Shown here piece after piece: positions 15,110 to 24,029 of a DNA stretch of 39,184 bases. The notes beneath the pieces are model-generated. The model saw only the letters and a list, made by a program, of their open reading frames with translations. It did not search any database and was not told the DNA's origin. Within the stretch, counting starts at the first letter, position 1. Each line of letters begins with the position of its first letter. The translations under genes and the position numbers were made by a program. The stretch comes from an uncultured Anaerofilum sp. (GTDB lineage Bacteria; Bacillota; Clostridia; Oscillospirales; Ruminococcaceae). The DNA lies in assembly GCA_944385935.1 (NCBI GenBank), contig CALWZC010000021.1, positions 1-39,184 of the forward strand. Direction: 5' to 3'.

Positions 15110-17896
15110 TTATGTGTCCAAAAGCAAGGAATAAAAATCAGAAATTTCCAAAGGTTTGTAGAAGTAGTATCCCTGAATTAAATTACAGCCAGTGGCCCGA
15201 ATCATCTCCAATTCTTCCACTGTTTCTATACCTTCCATACATACTTTTTTGTTAAATTGATGGCAGGCATATACAATACTTTTGATAAATTTTTCTTTAT
15301 CTTTGGATTTGCTCATCTCGTGCAACAAAGAACGGTCTAGTTTGACAATCTCGGTGGAATACTTGAGGAGCATACCTAGAGAGGAATATCCATTGCCAAA
15401 GTCATCCAATGCTACAACCATCCCAAGTTCTCTACAATCTTTAATGAAGTTTTCTAGAATTTGAGGATAGTCATCAAAATGAGTTTCGGTTAGTTCCATT
15501 ACCAAATGATTGCCATCTAATTTGTATTTTTGCAAAATGTTTCTCATATAGGAAATGAAATCTTCCTCTACAACCTGAAAATAGCTGACATTAAAAGAAA
15601 GATAAATATTTTTTTGATGGGAAAGAATTCGCTTGCAGTGAATTACCACTTGTTCAAAAATCCATTTTCCAACTGTATCAATGAGCTTGTTTTTTTCTAA
15701 GATAGGAACAAATACAGAGGGGGAAATATCTTTGCCTTCAAATTGCCAACGCAACAAGGTTTCTCCACCCATAACCTTTCCCGTTTGGGCGTCTACAATG
15801 GGTTGGATAACTACTCGGAAATTGTGAAAGTGGTTTAGGATATCTTTGTTCAATTCCAGTGCTAGCTGTGCTTGTTGCTTTTGCTTCTGTACCTGAAGGG
15901 GAGAATGCACCAAATATTCTTGTGTAGCAGAACTTTTGGATAGACTGAGCAAAGAAGAAAGATTTACTAAAAATTCTTCTGGCGTTTCAGCATCTCTGGG
16001 GAAAAACATTACACCTACAGAACAGGGGTTTTTTACTAGGATGTTTTGATAAAAATATTCATCCCGTATGATGGATTTAAGTTTTTGCACCACCTCATGA
16101 ACGCTTTTTTGGTAGTGAGGTTGTATAATTCCCATAAAGCGCAGACCATCCAAACGGAAAAAAGAAATATCACTTTGGAAATATTGAGTAAGAGCGTTGG
16201 CTGTTTCTCGTAAAAGAAGGTCAGCTGTGCTTCGCCCATGGGACTCATTGATTTCTGTAAAATGGTTAAAGGCGAAAGCTACAATTGTATATTGATAATC
16301 TTCTTTTGAAAGTTCAGAAAGTTTGTTTAATGCTGCAAATTCACGAGGGAAATTGGTAATGCTGTCTACAATAAATTCACTTTCTTGCCGTGAAACATAG
16401 CCAGAGAAGAAAATGGGGGCAGACTTGTCCTCGTTCCATTTTAATGTACCACGACAATGAATCCAAAATACCTTTCCATCTTTGTCTTTTACTTGGTACC
16501 GCAAATTGTGAAATGTGCGTTTTTCGGATAGGATGGATTGCAGGTCATCCCGATAAATTTTTAAATCTACTTCATTGGCAATGCAGCGTTCCCACACCTT
16601 TAATAGGTTTAGTACCAAATTATTTTGGAAACCAAAATCCTCTTTCATGTTGTCGGAAATATAAAAAATATTTGTTTGCAAATCTCCAAAATATAGGTAG
16701 CAAGAATTTTTGCCGCTACTGATAGAGTCAATCAATGCTTCTGTATCGAAATGGTTTTCTGAAAGATATTGTGCAAATTTGGTAGAGAGATTGGGAAGGG
16801 AAGAATTGTTTATCCGTGGAACAGATAACTCCTTTGGGCTGTGGGGTGTGTAAGCACAATAGTAGTTGTGCTTATCTTGATACATATTTTGGTCGGCAAT
16901 GGACACTTGATGAGAAATATCAATTGGTGTAGTTTCTGTCCAAGAAAATCCAATGGCTAAATGGTTCTCATCCTGTTGTACCAGTTCTCGTAGAAGTGCC
17001 CACTTTGAAGAAAAATCATCTAAAGAAAGGTTATAGCAAATAACAATAAATTCATCTCCGCCGGTTCGGTAGACATATTCGGAAGAAAAAATGCCTGCAA
17101 TCATTTGGTAGAAATGCAAAATCAATTTATCTCCAGCAGAGTGTCCAAAATAATCATTGGCCTTTTTCAAACCAGTAATATCACAGAAAATAACACCCAG
17201 AGAAGAGAAGTTTTGAGGTTTAGCCACAAATTCTAAAAAAGCATTTCGGTTTAGTGCGCCGGTTAGCTGGTCATGGTAGCTTAGTTCTTTTAGGTGGGTG
17301 ACAAATTTTCTTTGTTGCAACATAGCTTGTATGAGATGCACAAGAGTAAGTAAAAAATATGTTGCAGGAGAGGCATGCTGTGCGGGCAAATTTCCAACAC
17401 CTAAAATGGCTTCCACAGAATTTTCTTTTGATAAGATTGGGATTAAAATTCCAGAAAAAATTTCTTGCATACGCAAAGTGGCATAAATTTCGGGTTTGGA
17501 AAAAGCCAGTGCATCCATATCTGATAGTACAACTGGCTGATTTTTGGAAAGAACATCAATCCATTCTTGCCAAACACTGTGGAAAAGAGGAACAAGAATC
17601 TCTCTAGAAGAAGAAAATTCGCTAGATGACCAAATATATTTTGGAGAAAAAGATTGCTCGGGTTGTTTCTCTAATAGAAAGGATAGTTGACCATTACATT
17701 TTTCGCCACAAAATGTAACCAACTCTTGCAAGACTTCTTCTGGAGAAGAACAAGAACAGATTTTAGAGATACAAGAATGAAGCAATGTGTTGGAATGGAA
17801 ACGGAAGTGTTTTTCCATATTGTCTGTAGCTTCGGTATGAGGGTCGGAAGTAATCTCCAGTCGGTAACGGTTTTTTCCATCCACAAGCAAGGTTTG
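15110..17896 (-). pseudogene. GGDEF/EAL cyclic di-GMP protein, 3' part (split by the mobile element)
   Basis: This is the C-terminal ~927 codons of a protein of about 1025 residues (numbers here count from codon 17890). The order is: end of a PAS domain (1-25), GAF-like region (~35-190), GGDEF domain with YHDQLTGALNR (205-215) and an intact GGDEF (277-281), PAS-type segment (~385-500), a second degenerate GGDEF-like domain with RLDGLRF in place of the signature (~505-660), and an EAL phosphodiesterase domain with ETLLRW (710-715), LSFNVS, MELTET, ALDDFGNGYSS, KLDRSL and MEGIE (885-889). Both enzymatic domains keep their key residues. The upstream part of the gene lies at 32266-32514, beyond the 14.4-kb element. 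No good ribosome site precedes the TTG at 17890, so this half is probably silent until excision. Confidence 0.9.
17891..17896. repeat. Left attachment core (attL), GGTTTG
   Basis: GGTTTG here and at 32260-32265 bounds the element. Host sequence CACAAGCAA precedes the left copy and GTTTAGC follows the right copy. Joining them restores a continuous reading frame ...AAC CAA ACC TTG CTT... on the minus strand. Confidence 0.85.
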
Positions 17897-17912
17897 TCGA
17901 GAATGTATAGTA

Positions 17913-17986
17913 GTTCAAAATATAAAGCCCTGTAGGAACTCACAAGCCTTGAAAAATGCGTATTTTTAAGGTGTTCAAAATATAAA
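17913..17986. repeat. Two 14-bp direct repeats at the left end of the element
   Basis: GTTCAAAATATAAA occurs at 17913-17926 and 17973-17986, exactly 60 bp apart, within 100 bp of attL. They may be arm-type binding sites of the integrase or sites for an excisionase; this is inferred from position only. The surrounding 17897-18250 is otherwise non-coding, with GGTGGC repeats at 18013-18037 and AT-rich sequence beyond. Confidence 0.6.
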
Positions 17987-18019
17987 CTTCTGTGAGCGTC
18001 CATTGGGTGACGGTGGCAA

Positions 18020-18037
18020 GGTGGCAAATGGGTGGCA
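18020..18037 (+). repeat. GGTGGC tandem repeat, left-end copy
   Basis: GGTGGCAAATGGGTGGCA differs by one base from 32144-32161 at the right end, in the same orientation. A related inverted copy is at 26387-26406. Confidence 0.7.
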
Positions 18038-18250
18038 TTTCCACCCACCGCCAACAATGCCTTTCCGTTGCTTACTATTCTATCATTTTACCTTGCCCGC
18101 TACAACTCATATAAGCCATATATAGAAGTTTTTCAGCGTTGAGCCTATAAACTATTGCCTAATATGTAAAGGCTTTATATAAGGCTCATATAGCGGTTTT
18201 CTATGCGTCCTTGATAATTTATACCACCCGGAAGAAACGCATGAAAAAAA

Positions 18251-18280
18251 GCACCCTTGAAAATAAACTTTCAAAAGTGC
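18251..18280 (-). terminator. Terminator of the AbrB-like gene
   Basis: GCACCCTTGAAA / TTTCAAAAGTGC form an interrupted stem, and the minus-strand tail is TTTTTTT (18250-18244). It lies 11 nt beyond the stop codon. Confidence 0.8.
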
Positions 18281-18290
18281 TTCTTATCCG

Positions 18291-18854
18291 TCAAGCTGCC
18301 AGTTCAGCAAGCCGGGAATATGCTATCACGAACCATTCAAAATCAGCTTCTTCCATACGCCCCATGCTCCAATGATTCCAATACCGCCATTGTGAGAAAA
18401 TCGCATTGCCTAAAGTCTGCAAATCCACCTGATCCATGATCCGCTTGAACGCTTCATTGTCCTTAAACACATCCACTCCGGGAAAGGCTCTTTTCATAGA
18501 TTCCCCGCAATCCATCACAAAGCCCAAATCTGCAAGCCCTTCCCCGATGAAAGCCATATCTTCAAAGAACCCCAAGGGAATATTGGCGTGGTTTCTGTAC
18601 ATCTGTTCCCATACAAGCGCAAAAGCCCGGATTCTCTTGTTGCTTGCCAACGGTGTCTGCTTGATTTGGCTTCCTTCCGGCTGCTGAATGGTTATTCTGT
18701 CACCGTTAAAGGCAATCTGTACTTCCCGCCGTTCCGGGTTTAGTCCCATGCGGTCAACCCATGTTTTGGGAAGGGATATTCTGCAAGTGTATGAATTGCG
18801 GCTTGCGTTGCCCCCGGCTTTGCCAAACATCACGTTTGCATTCCTGATTTCCAT
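18291..18854 (-). CDS. AbrB/SpoVT-type DNA-binding protein with a conserved C-terminal domain
   Basis: A 187-residue protein. Residues ~20-60 form a swapped-hairpin AbrB-like domain (TCRISLPKTWVDRMGL then VQIAFNGDRITIQQ). Residues ~70-187 are a separate alpha-helical region containing LGNAIFSQWRYWNHWS (146-161), a conserved pattern I associate with proteins of Firmicute mobile elements but for which no function is known to me. The ATG at 18854 is preceded by AAAAGGGGTGATTGA. It is a single-gene unit at the left end with its own promoter, and a palindrome inside that promoter suggests self-regulation. It could control the element or host genes. Confidence 0.65.
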   Translation of the reverse strand: MEIRNANVMFGKAGGNASRNSYTCRISLPKTWVDRMGLNPERREVQIAFNGDRITIQQPEGSQIKQTPLASNKRIRAFALVWEQMYRNHANIPLGFFEDMAFIGEGLADLGFVMDCGESMKRAFPGVDVFKDNEAFKRIMDQVDLQTLGNAIFSQWRYWNHWSMGRMEEADFEWFVIAYSRLAELAA

Positions 18855-18892
18855 TCAATCACCCCTTTTGAAAAGTTCAATCCTACATTGAA

Positions 18893-18921
18893 ATTATATA
18901 TTATTGGTGTCCAATAGTCAA
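18893..18921 (-). promoter_or_regulatory. Promoter with embedded operator for the AbrB-like gene
   Basis: Minus-strand TTGACT (18921-18916), a 17-bp spacer and TATAAT (18898-18893). The palindrome ATTGGTGTCCAAT (18903-18915) fills most of the spacer, a typical place for a repressor. Confidence 0.75.
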
Positions 18922-18930
18922 GGCAAACGA

Positions 18931-18961
18931 AAAGCCCCCAGCTATTTCACCGAAGGGCTTT
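18931..18961 (-). terminator. Terminator after the tape-measure/DUF2577 operon
   Basis: AAAGCCC (18931-18937) pairs with GGGCTTT (18955-18961), and the minus-strand tail TTTTCGTTTG is T-rich. It starts 7 nt after the DUF2577 stop codon. Confidence 0.8.
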
Positions 18962-18967
18962 CTTGAA

Positions 18968-19348
18968 TCATCCGATTCTATCCACCACAACATATTTTTG
19001 CCCGCCCTGCTGCCGGATAAGGATAACTTCATCACCAACAACCAACCCATTATGAACAGTGATTGATTTCCTTCCGGTAATTGCATGATTGTGGGAAGCA
19101 AAGGAACTTTCCCCACTTCCGCCTGATCTGTTTTCCGTGTTCCAACTTACCGTTACATTCGTTGTAAAATCGGTAACATTGCGGGTAAGGACAAGCTGCG
19201 CTGCCCCAAGGGTGAACTTCTGATCCACCAATATCTGCAACGGGGAAGCACTTGTTACCTTACCAAAGCAGACTTCAACGGGCTTTTCTGCCTTTACCGC
19301 CTTGCTTGCCGCTTTTTTAATCGCTCTTGTTAATTCGGTTGCATCCAT
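18968..19348 (-). CDS. DUF2577 phage baseplate-associated protein
   Basis: A 126-residue protein with the DUF2577 pattern: an N-terminal helix (ELTRAIKKAASKAVKAEKP), then KVTSASPLQILVDQKFTLG, LVLTRNVTDF, an HNHAITGRK loop and a C-terminal LVVGDEVILIRQQGGQKYVV strand pair. In PBSX-like contractile phages DUF2577 proteins (XkdR type) belong to the tail/baseplate module. The ATG at 19348 overlaps the tape measure stop (TGATG), so translation is coupled; an in-frame TTG one codon earlier is less likely. The genes usually between tape measure and DUF2577 (LysM hub and XkdQ-like) are absent. Confidence 0.8.
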   Translation of the reverse strand: MDATELTRAIKKAASKAVKAEKPVEVCFGKVTSASPLQILVDQKFTLGAAQLVLTRNVTDFTTNVTVSWNTENRSGGSGESSFASHNHAITGRKSITVHNGLVVGDEVILIRQQGGQKYVVVDRIG

Positions 19349-21966
19349 CAATCATGCACCCCTTCCGCCATACTGTCAACCGCTTCATTTACTGCGTCTG
19401 TCAGATTGCTTACAAATCCATCCAGATCAGCCGTATTATTCAAGGTATTCTGCATACCGGACTGATCTATATTGATTTCAGCGGTTGTGAATCTGTTTAT
19501 TGCTTCCTGCTCTGCAATATCACGAAGATATTTCAAATCTTCTTCTGTAATATCCATGCTGTCAGCGATTGCCCCGGTATTCCCGGCAATATCATCCACA
19601 CCGCTTCCAATACCACCAAGCCCGCCTAAATCGCTGCCGTAATTGCTTAAATCTGCATAATCGCCAGCACCCGGAACATTGGTATCAAACAGGGAAGAAG
19701 GATCAAAGTTTGCAATGCTTTCATCTATTCCTTCACCGAACGAATACCCTACATTGAAAGCATCTGTATTATCAAACCTATCCAGTTTCATATCTTCCGC
19801 ATTTAGCTTTGCCATGATTTCTTCCCCTTGCCCGAAGGTGGAATCAACCCACCCGCCGAGGGAATCACGCCATCCTTGAACCGCCCCCGCAAGGTTTGAA
19901 CCAAAGATTGTATCAATGGCACTTGCCAACGCTTGAAGAATCCCAAGTACAGTATCAGCCAAATCAAAAAACAATCGACAAACTGCACCGATAGGATCAG
20001 TAAATACATTACCGATAAAATTTGCCACGGTTGCCACAAGATTATAAATCAAGACAAATACATCTACAACCAAATTCCACAAGGCGATAAAGATATTTCC
20101 GACAACAGACAACGCCCACATAAACGCCCCGCAAATGATACCCGTTGCAGATACGGAAGTCCCGGCAAATTTATTCACCGCCGCAACTGCCGCATAAAAC
20201 AGGGCAATCAGGGCGATAATTAAAATGATAATCCAAGTAATAGGACAAGCAAGAAGGGCTGTATTAAAGCCATACTGTGCCGCCGTAGCTGCTGCTGTTG
20301 CGCTTGCTTCTGCGCCTGTGGCTGCCGCATGAGCATAAGAAGCCACACAAAGAATGATCTTTCCGGCTGCGCTTGCCAGCTCTATCCCCTTTGTGATTGC
20401 CAAATACGCCCCATATAGTGCAAGTGCGCCAATAATCCCATAAATAATAGGGCTGATAATCGACCAATTTTCATAGGCAAATGTTCCTATTGCCCCGATC
20501 ATATCAAATATGCTTGTAACAATACCCGCTAAAACAAGCATTGCTTCCTGTGCGCCCATTATAAAGGCGTTGAACGCTTCACTATTTGCAAAATCGTTCA
20601 TTCTGTTCAAAACAGTTTGAAATGCCATCAATGCGGTATTTTGGAAAGACTGCCACACCTGCCCGAAGGTTTTAGGCATGGTTTCAAATTTTGCATTGGT
20701 TTCATCGGCGGCATAAAACATAGCATTTTTAATAACTTCTGCTGTAATAACACCTTCCGAAGCCAGTTCCTTAATATTGCTTGCGTCAATGCCCTGTACT
20801 TCCTGCAAATACCGCTGAATATCCTGAACGATAATGGAAGCGTTATCCATGATTGCATTTAATTCTTCCCCTTGCATAACGCCGGCCGCCATTGATTGGG
20901 TAAGCTGCAACATCACGGAATCTATACCCTGTGCAGAAGTTCCAGCATTTACAAACTGCTTATTCAGAAGTTCAGTAAAGGCAATCAGTTCATCATTGGA
21001 AGAAAACGCCTGTGAAGCCTGCATCCCCAATTTAGAAACTGCATCAGCGGTTGCCAAGTAAGAACCCCTTGCCCTTTCCGCTGATAGAAATATTTTATTC
21101 TGCAAATCTTCCACGCTGCCGCCATCGTCAACAATCAAATCCAAACGGGCGGTTGTCTGTGTCATTGTATCGGATAACCCGATAATTTCACCTATCGTTT
21201 GAACCGTGGCATAAGCCGCAACCATGCCTTTGATAGAATCCATCAGGTTATTAGCACTATGAACACCCGAATCAATGGCACGATTAAAACGCCCCTGTTC
21301 ATCCGTATTATCACGGATATAGCGTTCTGTATTGCTTACTGTACTGGATAACCGCAAGTAGGCTTCATTGGCTGCGGAAACGTCCATCCGCTCCATAGCC
21401 CGGTTCAAATCTTCCTGATCCTGCACCGCCTGATTCAACTGACTTCTAAGCTGTTCCAACTCTGCATTTGCGGTGTCAGTCCCCATATTCATAGGGTTGC
21501 TTTCGATCTGCTGAATCCGCTGCTGAATTGCCTGTAAACGGGATTGCATACTGTTCATATCATTTGCCATATTCTCCGGGAAAACGCTTGTACGGGCTGC
21601 CTGTGCTGCAATGGCTGCCTGTGTACCGCTCAACTGCTCCAACATGGAATTTGCGCTTTGCACTTCCTGTTCAAAGCGTTCAATCCCTGTATTGGTAAAT
21701 GTTGGCATGGTTGGGCTGCCCCAAGTAATACCCGTGTTTTCATGGGTGACAGGTTCAGACAACGCCGCCCTTGCTTCTTCTATTGCCTGAACTGCCTGAT
21801 TCATCTGTTCTGTAATATCATCACCGATTGAACTATTGATAGGCTCATTCATTACGCCCTGCATATTCTCCATAGCAGAAACACCCATATTTACCGCATG
21901 GATAATATTCATCATTGGGACGGTAACAGAATCATATAATTCAATCGTTGTTCTGATAGAAGCCAT
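19348..21966 (-). CDS. Phage tail tape measure protein
   Basis: An 872-residue protein. The N-terminal ~240 residues are helical, Gln/Glu-rich and coiled-coil-like (MQSRLQAIQQRIQQIE, ANAELEQLRSQLNQAVQDQE). A tape-measure N-terminal domain follows (~250-440, with IIGLSDTMTQTTARLDLI, LGMQASQAF, MQGEELNAIM and GVITAEVIKNAM). A long hydrophobic stretch (~480-690) contains several membrane-like segments, and the tail is Gly/Asp-rich. Tape measure proteins set tail length and move into the host envelope during DNA entry. The ATG at 21966 is chosen for GTAGGTG upstream; a GTG three codons earlier is possible. No tail-tube or sheath gene accompanies it. Confidence 0.88.
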   Translation of the reverse strand: MASIRTTIELYDSVTVPMMNIIHAVNMGVSAMENMQGVMNEPINSSIGDDITEQMNQAVQAIEEARAALSEPVTHENTGITWGSPTMPTFTNTGIERFEQEVQSANSMLEQLSGTQAAIAAQAARTSVFPENMANDMNSMQSRLQAIQQRIQQIESNPMNMGTDTANAELEQLRSQLNQAVQDQEDLNRAMERMDVSAANEAYLRLSSTVSNTERYIRDNTDEQGRFNRAIDSGVHSANNLMDSIKGMVAAYATVQTIGEIIGLSDTMTQTTARLDLIVDDGGSVEDLQNKIFLSAERARGSYLATADAVSKLGMQASQAFSSNDELIAFTELLNKQFVNAGTSAQGIDSVMLQLTQSMAAGVMQGEELNAIMDNASIIVQDIQRYLQEVQGIDASNIKELASEGVITAEVIKNAMFYAADETNAKFETMPKTFGQVWQSFQNTALMAFQTVLNRMNDFANSEAFNAFIMGAQEAMLVLAGIVTSIFDMIGAIGTFAYENWSIISPIIYGIIGALALYGAYLAITKGIELASAAGKIILCVASYAHAAATGAEASATAAATAAQYGFNTALLACPITWIIILIIALIALFYAAVAAVNKFAGTSVSATGIICGAFMWALSVVGNIFIALWNLVVDVFVLIYNLVATVANFIGNVFTDPIGAVCRLFFDLADTVLGILQALASAIDTIFGSNLAGAVQGWRDSLGGWVDSTFGQGEEIMAKLNAEDMKLDRFDNTDAFNVGYSFGEGIDESIANFDPSSLFDTNVPGAGDYADLSNYGSDLGGLGGIGSGVDDIAGNTGAIADSMDITEEDLKYLRDIAEQEAINRFTTAEINIDQSGMQNTLNNTADLDGFVSNLTDAVNEAVDSMAEGVHD

Positions 21967-22375
21967 ATTTTTCACCTACTTTCCGTAGAAATTTTTTGAT
22001 TTTCTCCTTCAATGTAAGTTTGGGATTGGCAAGCAAATATGCCTGTTTTACACACCGTCTTTTTATTTCCCATTCCATAACATTCAAATAAAAGCGTTCA
22101 TAATTATCCAATACAGCTTTATTGTTCAGATTTTGAACTGAATCCTTTAATTCTGAATCTGTACGCTGCATAATTTTTAGCAAAAAGCTTTTTAGCATCG
22201 GATAAAATTCAGAACCCTTATTTATAACCATAGTCCCATCATCTTTCAGACAAGCATATTCGCAATTACATTTTGCGTCAGGGACAAAACGCAATTCTTT
22301 GATCCACCCTTCCTTTACCCACTGGAAATTTACCGCCCAAAGGTCAGGGGCAATCACTTCAATGTTTGGATTCAC
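21941..22375 (-). CDS. Hypothetical protein upstream of the tape measure gene
   Basis: A 144-residue protein not recognised. It has a beta-rich N-terminal part (IEVIAPDLWAVNFQWVKEGW), a cysteine pair CNCEYAC near residue 37, and a basic helical C-terminus (KLTLKEKIKKFLRKVGEKY). It sits where phages encode tail-assembly chaperones ahead of the tape measure, and its 3' end overlaps the tape measure start by 26 nt. Its 5' end overlaps the preceding gene by 4 nt (ATGA). It is too divergent from known chaperones for me to assign. Confidence 0.7.
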   Translation of the reverse strand: MNPNIEVIAPDLWAVNFQWVKEGWIKELRFVPDAKCNCEYACLKDDGTMVINKGSEFYPMLKSFLLKIMQRTDSELKDSVQNLNNKAVLDNYERFYLNVMEWEIKRRCVKQAYLLANPKLTLKEKIKKFLRKVGEKYGFYQNND

Positions 22376-22647
22376 TTTTGTAACCTCTCAATCTCCGCCT
22401 TTGTGCTTTCCAGCAAAGAAATATAGGGCTTTAGCAGCGATTCATATTTAGCCGGATCAGTAATGTATTTCTTAAATTTAGGCTGCTGCTTTTGCAGTTT
22501 TTGAAGCGAACCTTTCAATTTGTTCAAAACAAGTGTGAACTGCATAATCTGTTTTCTGTCTGCCGTTACCGCCATATCCAAAAGCTGATTGATCTGCCGG
22601 GTATATTCCTTTGTGGTATCTAAAAATAATTTCTGATGTTTAAGCAT
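22372..22647 (-). CDS. Small helical hypothetical protein
   Basis: A 91-residue, Lys/Gln/Leu-rich, almost wholly helical protein with coiled-coil character (TLVLNKLKGSLQKLQKQQ, LLESTKAEIERLQK). The ATG at 22647 follows GGAAGG and overlaps the previous gene by 8 nt; the stop overlaps the next start as ATGA. It may be a tail chaperone or adaptor by position. No family is recognised. Confidence 0.65.
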   Translation of the reverse strand: MLKHQKLFLDTTKEYTRQINQLLDMAVTADRKQIMQFTLVLNKLKGSLQKLQKQQPKFKKYITDPAKYESLLKPYISLLESTKAEIERLQK

Positions 22648-22813
22648 TTTTCTTTACCTTCCTTTTCTTTGGACGGTAACACATCCCGGAATCATTCACG
22701 CTTATCAGCTTCAAATCCGGGTATTTCAGCATTACCGCAATTTCCGCTTGTGTCTTGTAGGCGGTCACTGTACCGCCCATATATTCAAAAATGATTTTAT
22801 GTTTCTGCTGCAC
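22640..22813 (-). CDS. Small basic hypothetical protein
   Basis: About 57 residues if started at the GTG at 22813; an upstream GTG at 22822 or TTG at 22840 is also in frame. It contains IIFEYMGGTVTAYKTQAEIA and a basic C-terminus RPKKRKVKKNA, which suggests nucleic-acid contact. The start overlaps the 3' end of the sigma-factor gene. No family is recognised. Confidence 0.5.
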   Translation of the reverse strand: MQQKHKIIFEYMGGTVTAYKTQAEIAVMLKYPDLKLISVNDSGMCYRPKKRKVKKNA

Positions 22814-23795
22814 TGGATTCACCGTCCTTCTGTGAAGCAAAGTTCAAAACATTTGAAAATAGTTCATCAATGTTTAGTGACTGCTTAATGATTTTTTCAT
22901 CCTCTCTGATCCTATGTTTCAAGCGGGCAATCTTTTCTTCCTGTTCAATTCGCCGTAAGGCTATATTTTCCACCGAAGAACCATAATACTTGAAAGAAGA
23001 AAGCCCGCCTTTATAACCTCTTGAATAATCGCACCCATAGAATAAAGCTGCTTCCTGAATTTGTTCCTTTTGGCTTAATATCCGCAATGCGCTATTTCTG
23101 ATCTGTTGTATGCGTCCACGGGATAAATGCAGTTCGTCCGCCAATTCTTCAAGGGATTTTGAATACCTATACTGACCGGAAATAACTTTGCTTTTTATAT
23201 CGCCTAATTCATCAACGATTTTCCAAATGATTTTTTCAAAGTGTTCTTCCGCCAGCCGTTCAACGGTTTCTTCCTCAAAATTTACCGGATCAGCTATGGT
23301 TTCTTCAAAAGTCAGATCATCAGTGCCACCAATATAATCATCAAGGCTTACAGAATTCATTTCTCTTAATGCCCGTCTTAAATCGGCAAGCTGCTTTTCC
23401 GTTATTTCTAAAGCCTTACAAATTTCAGCTTCTGTTGGCTCTTTCCCGGTGCTATGGCAAACTGCAATGTACTTTTTATATGCTGAAATTCTTTCCTGCA
23501 TATAAACGGGAATTCTTTTACTACGCCCGTTATTATCTGTATATCTTTTGATAACTTGTTCTATCCAATATGCAGCATAGGAAAGGAACTTTGTACCCTT
23601 ATCAAATTCATATCGCTTCACAGCTTCATATAAGCCTAAATAACCTTCCTGCAAGAGATCATCCATTTCAGCCTTAGAAGAATATTTCTTTGCCACCTGA
23701 TAAATGAAGTTCCGGTTTTGCAAATAAAGCTGTTCCATATTATGGGCGGTATCAATTCCAGCTTGTACCTGTTCAACCAATTCTTCATTTGTCAT
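22797..23795 (-). CDS. Element-encoded sigma-70 family RNA polymerase sigma factor
   Basis: A 332-residue protein with region 2 (MDDLLQEGYLGLYEAVKRYE, then KFLSYAAYWIEQVIKRY for -10 recognition), region 3 (RISAYKKYIAV ... EPTEAEICKALEITEKQL) and region 4 with the helix-turn-helix SLEELADELHLSRGRIQQIR. About 100 extra C-terminal residues after region 4 are charged and helical and are not part of the sigma fold. The ATG at 23795 has GGAGA 10 nt upstream; a TTG nine bases earlier is possible. It lies in the middle of the late operon, upstream of the tape measure gene. It probably redirects RNA polymerase to element or helper-phage genes; the promoters it reads are unknown. Confidence 0.85.
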   Translation of the reverse strand: MTNEELVEQVQAGIDTAHNMEQLYLQNRNFIYQVAKKYSSKAEMDDLLQEGYLGLYEAVKRYEFDKGTKFLSYAAYWIEQVIKRYTDNNGRSKRIPVYMQERISAYKKYIAVCHSTGKEPTEAEICKALEITEKQLADLRRALREMNSVSLDDYIGGTDDLTFEETIADPVNFEEETVERLAEEHFEKIIWKIVDELGDIKSKVISGQYRYSKSLEELADELHLSRGRIQQIRNSALRILSQKEQIQEAALFYGCDYSRGYKGGLSSFKYYGSSVENIALRRIEQEEKIARLKHRIREDEKIIKQSLNIDELFSNVLNFASQKDGESSAAET

Positions 23796-23973
23796 TTGCT
23801 TCAAATCTCCGTTTCATATCGTCATAATCGGCTTTAGCACGAACCACCAAAGAAATCATTTTATCAATAGTCTGTTGGCGAATTCCAAGCTGTTTGCAAT
23901 GGGCGATCCGTTCAAGACTTTCACGGATAAGTTTTTCTTGATCCCTAAGTGCTGCTTTCTGTTGAATCGTCAT
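23785..23973 (-). CDS. Small helical hypothetical protein upstream of the sigma gene
   Basis: A 62-residue, charged, fully helical protein (QKAALRDQEKLIRESLERIA). The ATG at 23973 has TAGGAGGG upstream, lying just after the hairpin at 23995-24019. Its 3' end overlaps the sigma start by 11 nt. The coupling suggests a function linked to the sigma factor, but none is known. Confidence 0.65.
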   Translation of the reverse strand: MTIQQKAALRDQEKLIRESLERIAHCKQLGIRQQTIDKMISLVVRAKADYDDMKRRFEANDK

Positions 23974-23994
23974 ATACGCCCTCCTACCAAAACA

Positions 23995-24019
23995 GGGCTG
24001 CGGGACACACCCGCAGCCC
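23995..24019 (-). terminator. Terminator or attenuator upstream of the sigma-factor genes
   Basis: GGGCTGCGGG and CCCGCAGCCC form a perfect 10-bp stem with a 5-nt loop, followed on the minus strand by TGTTTTGG. It lies between the 247-residue gene and the sigma operon, so it could set a lower level for the downstream genes. Confidence 0.75.
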
Positions 24020-24029
24020 CATTCTGAAC

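Noticed and set aside
18013-18052. GGTGGC repeats as a CRISPR-like array
   Set aside because: Units are 6-18 bp without regular spacers, and no cas gene is present.
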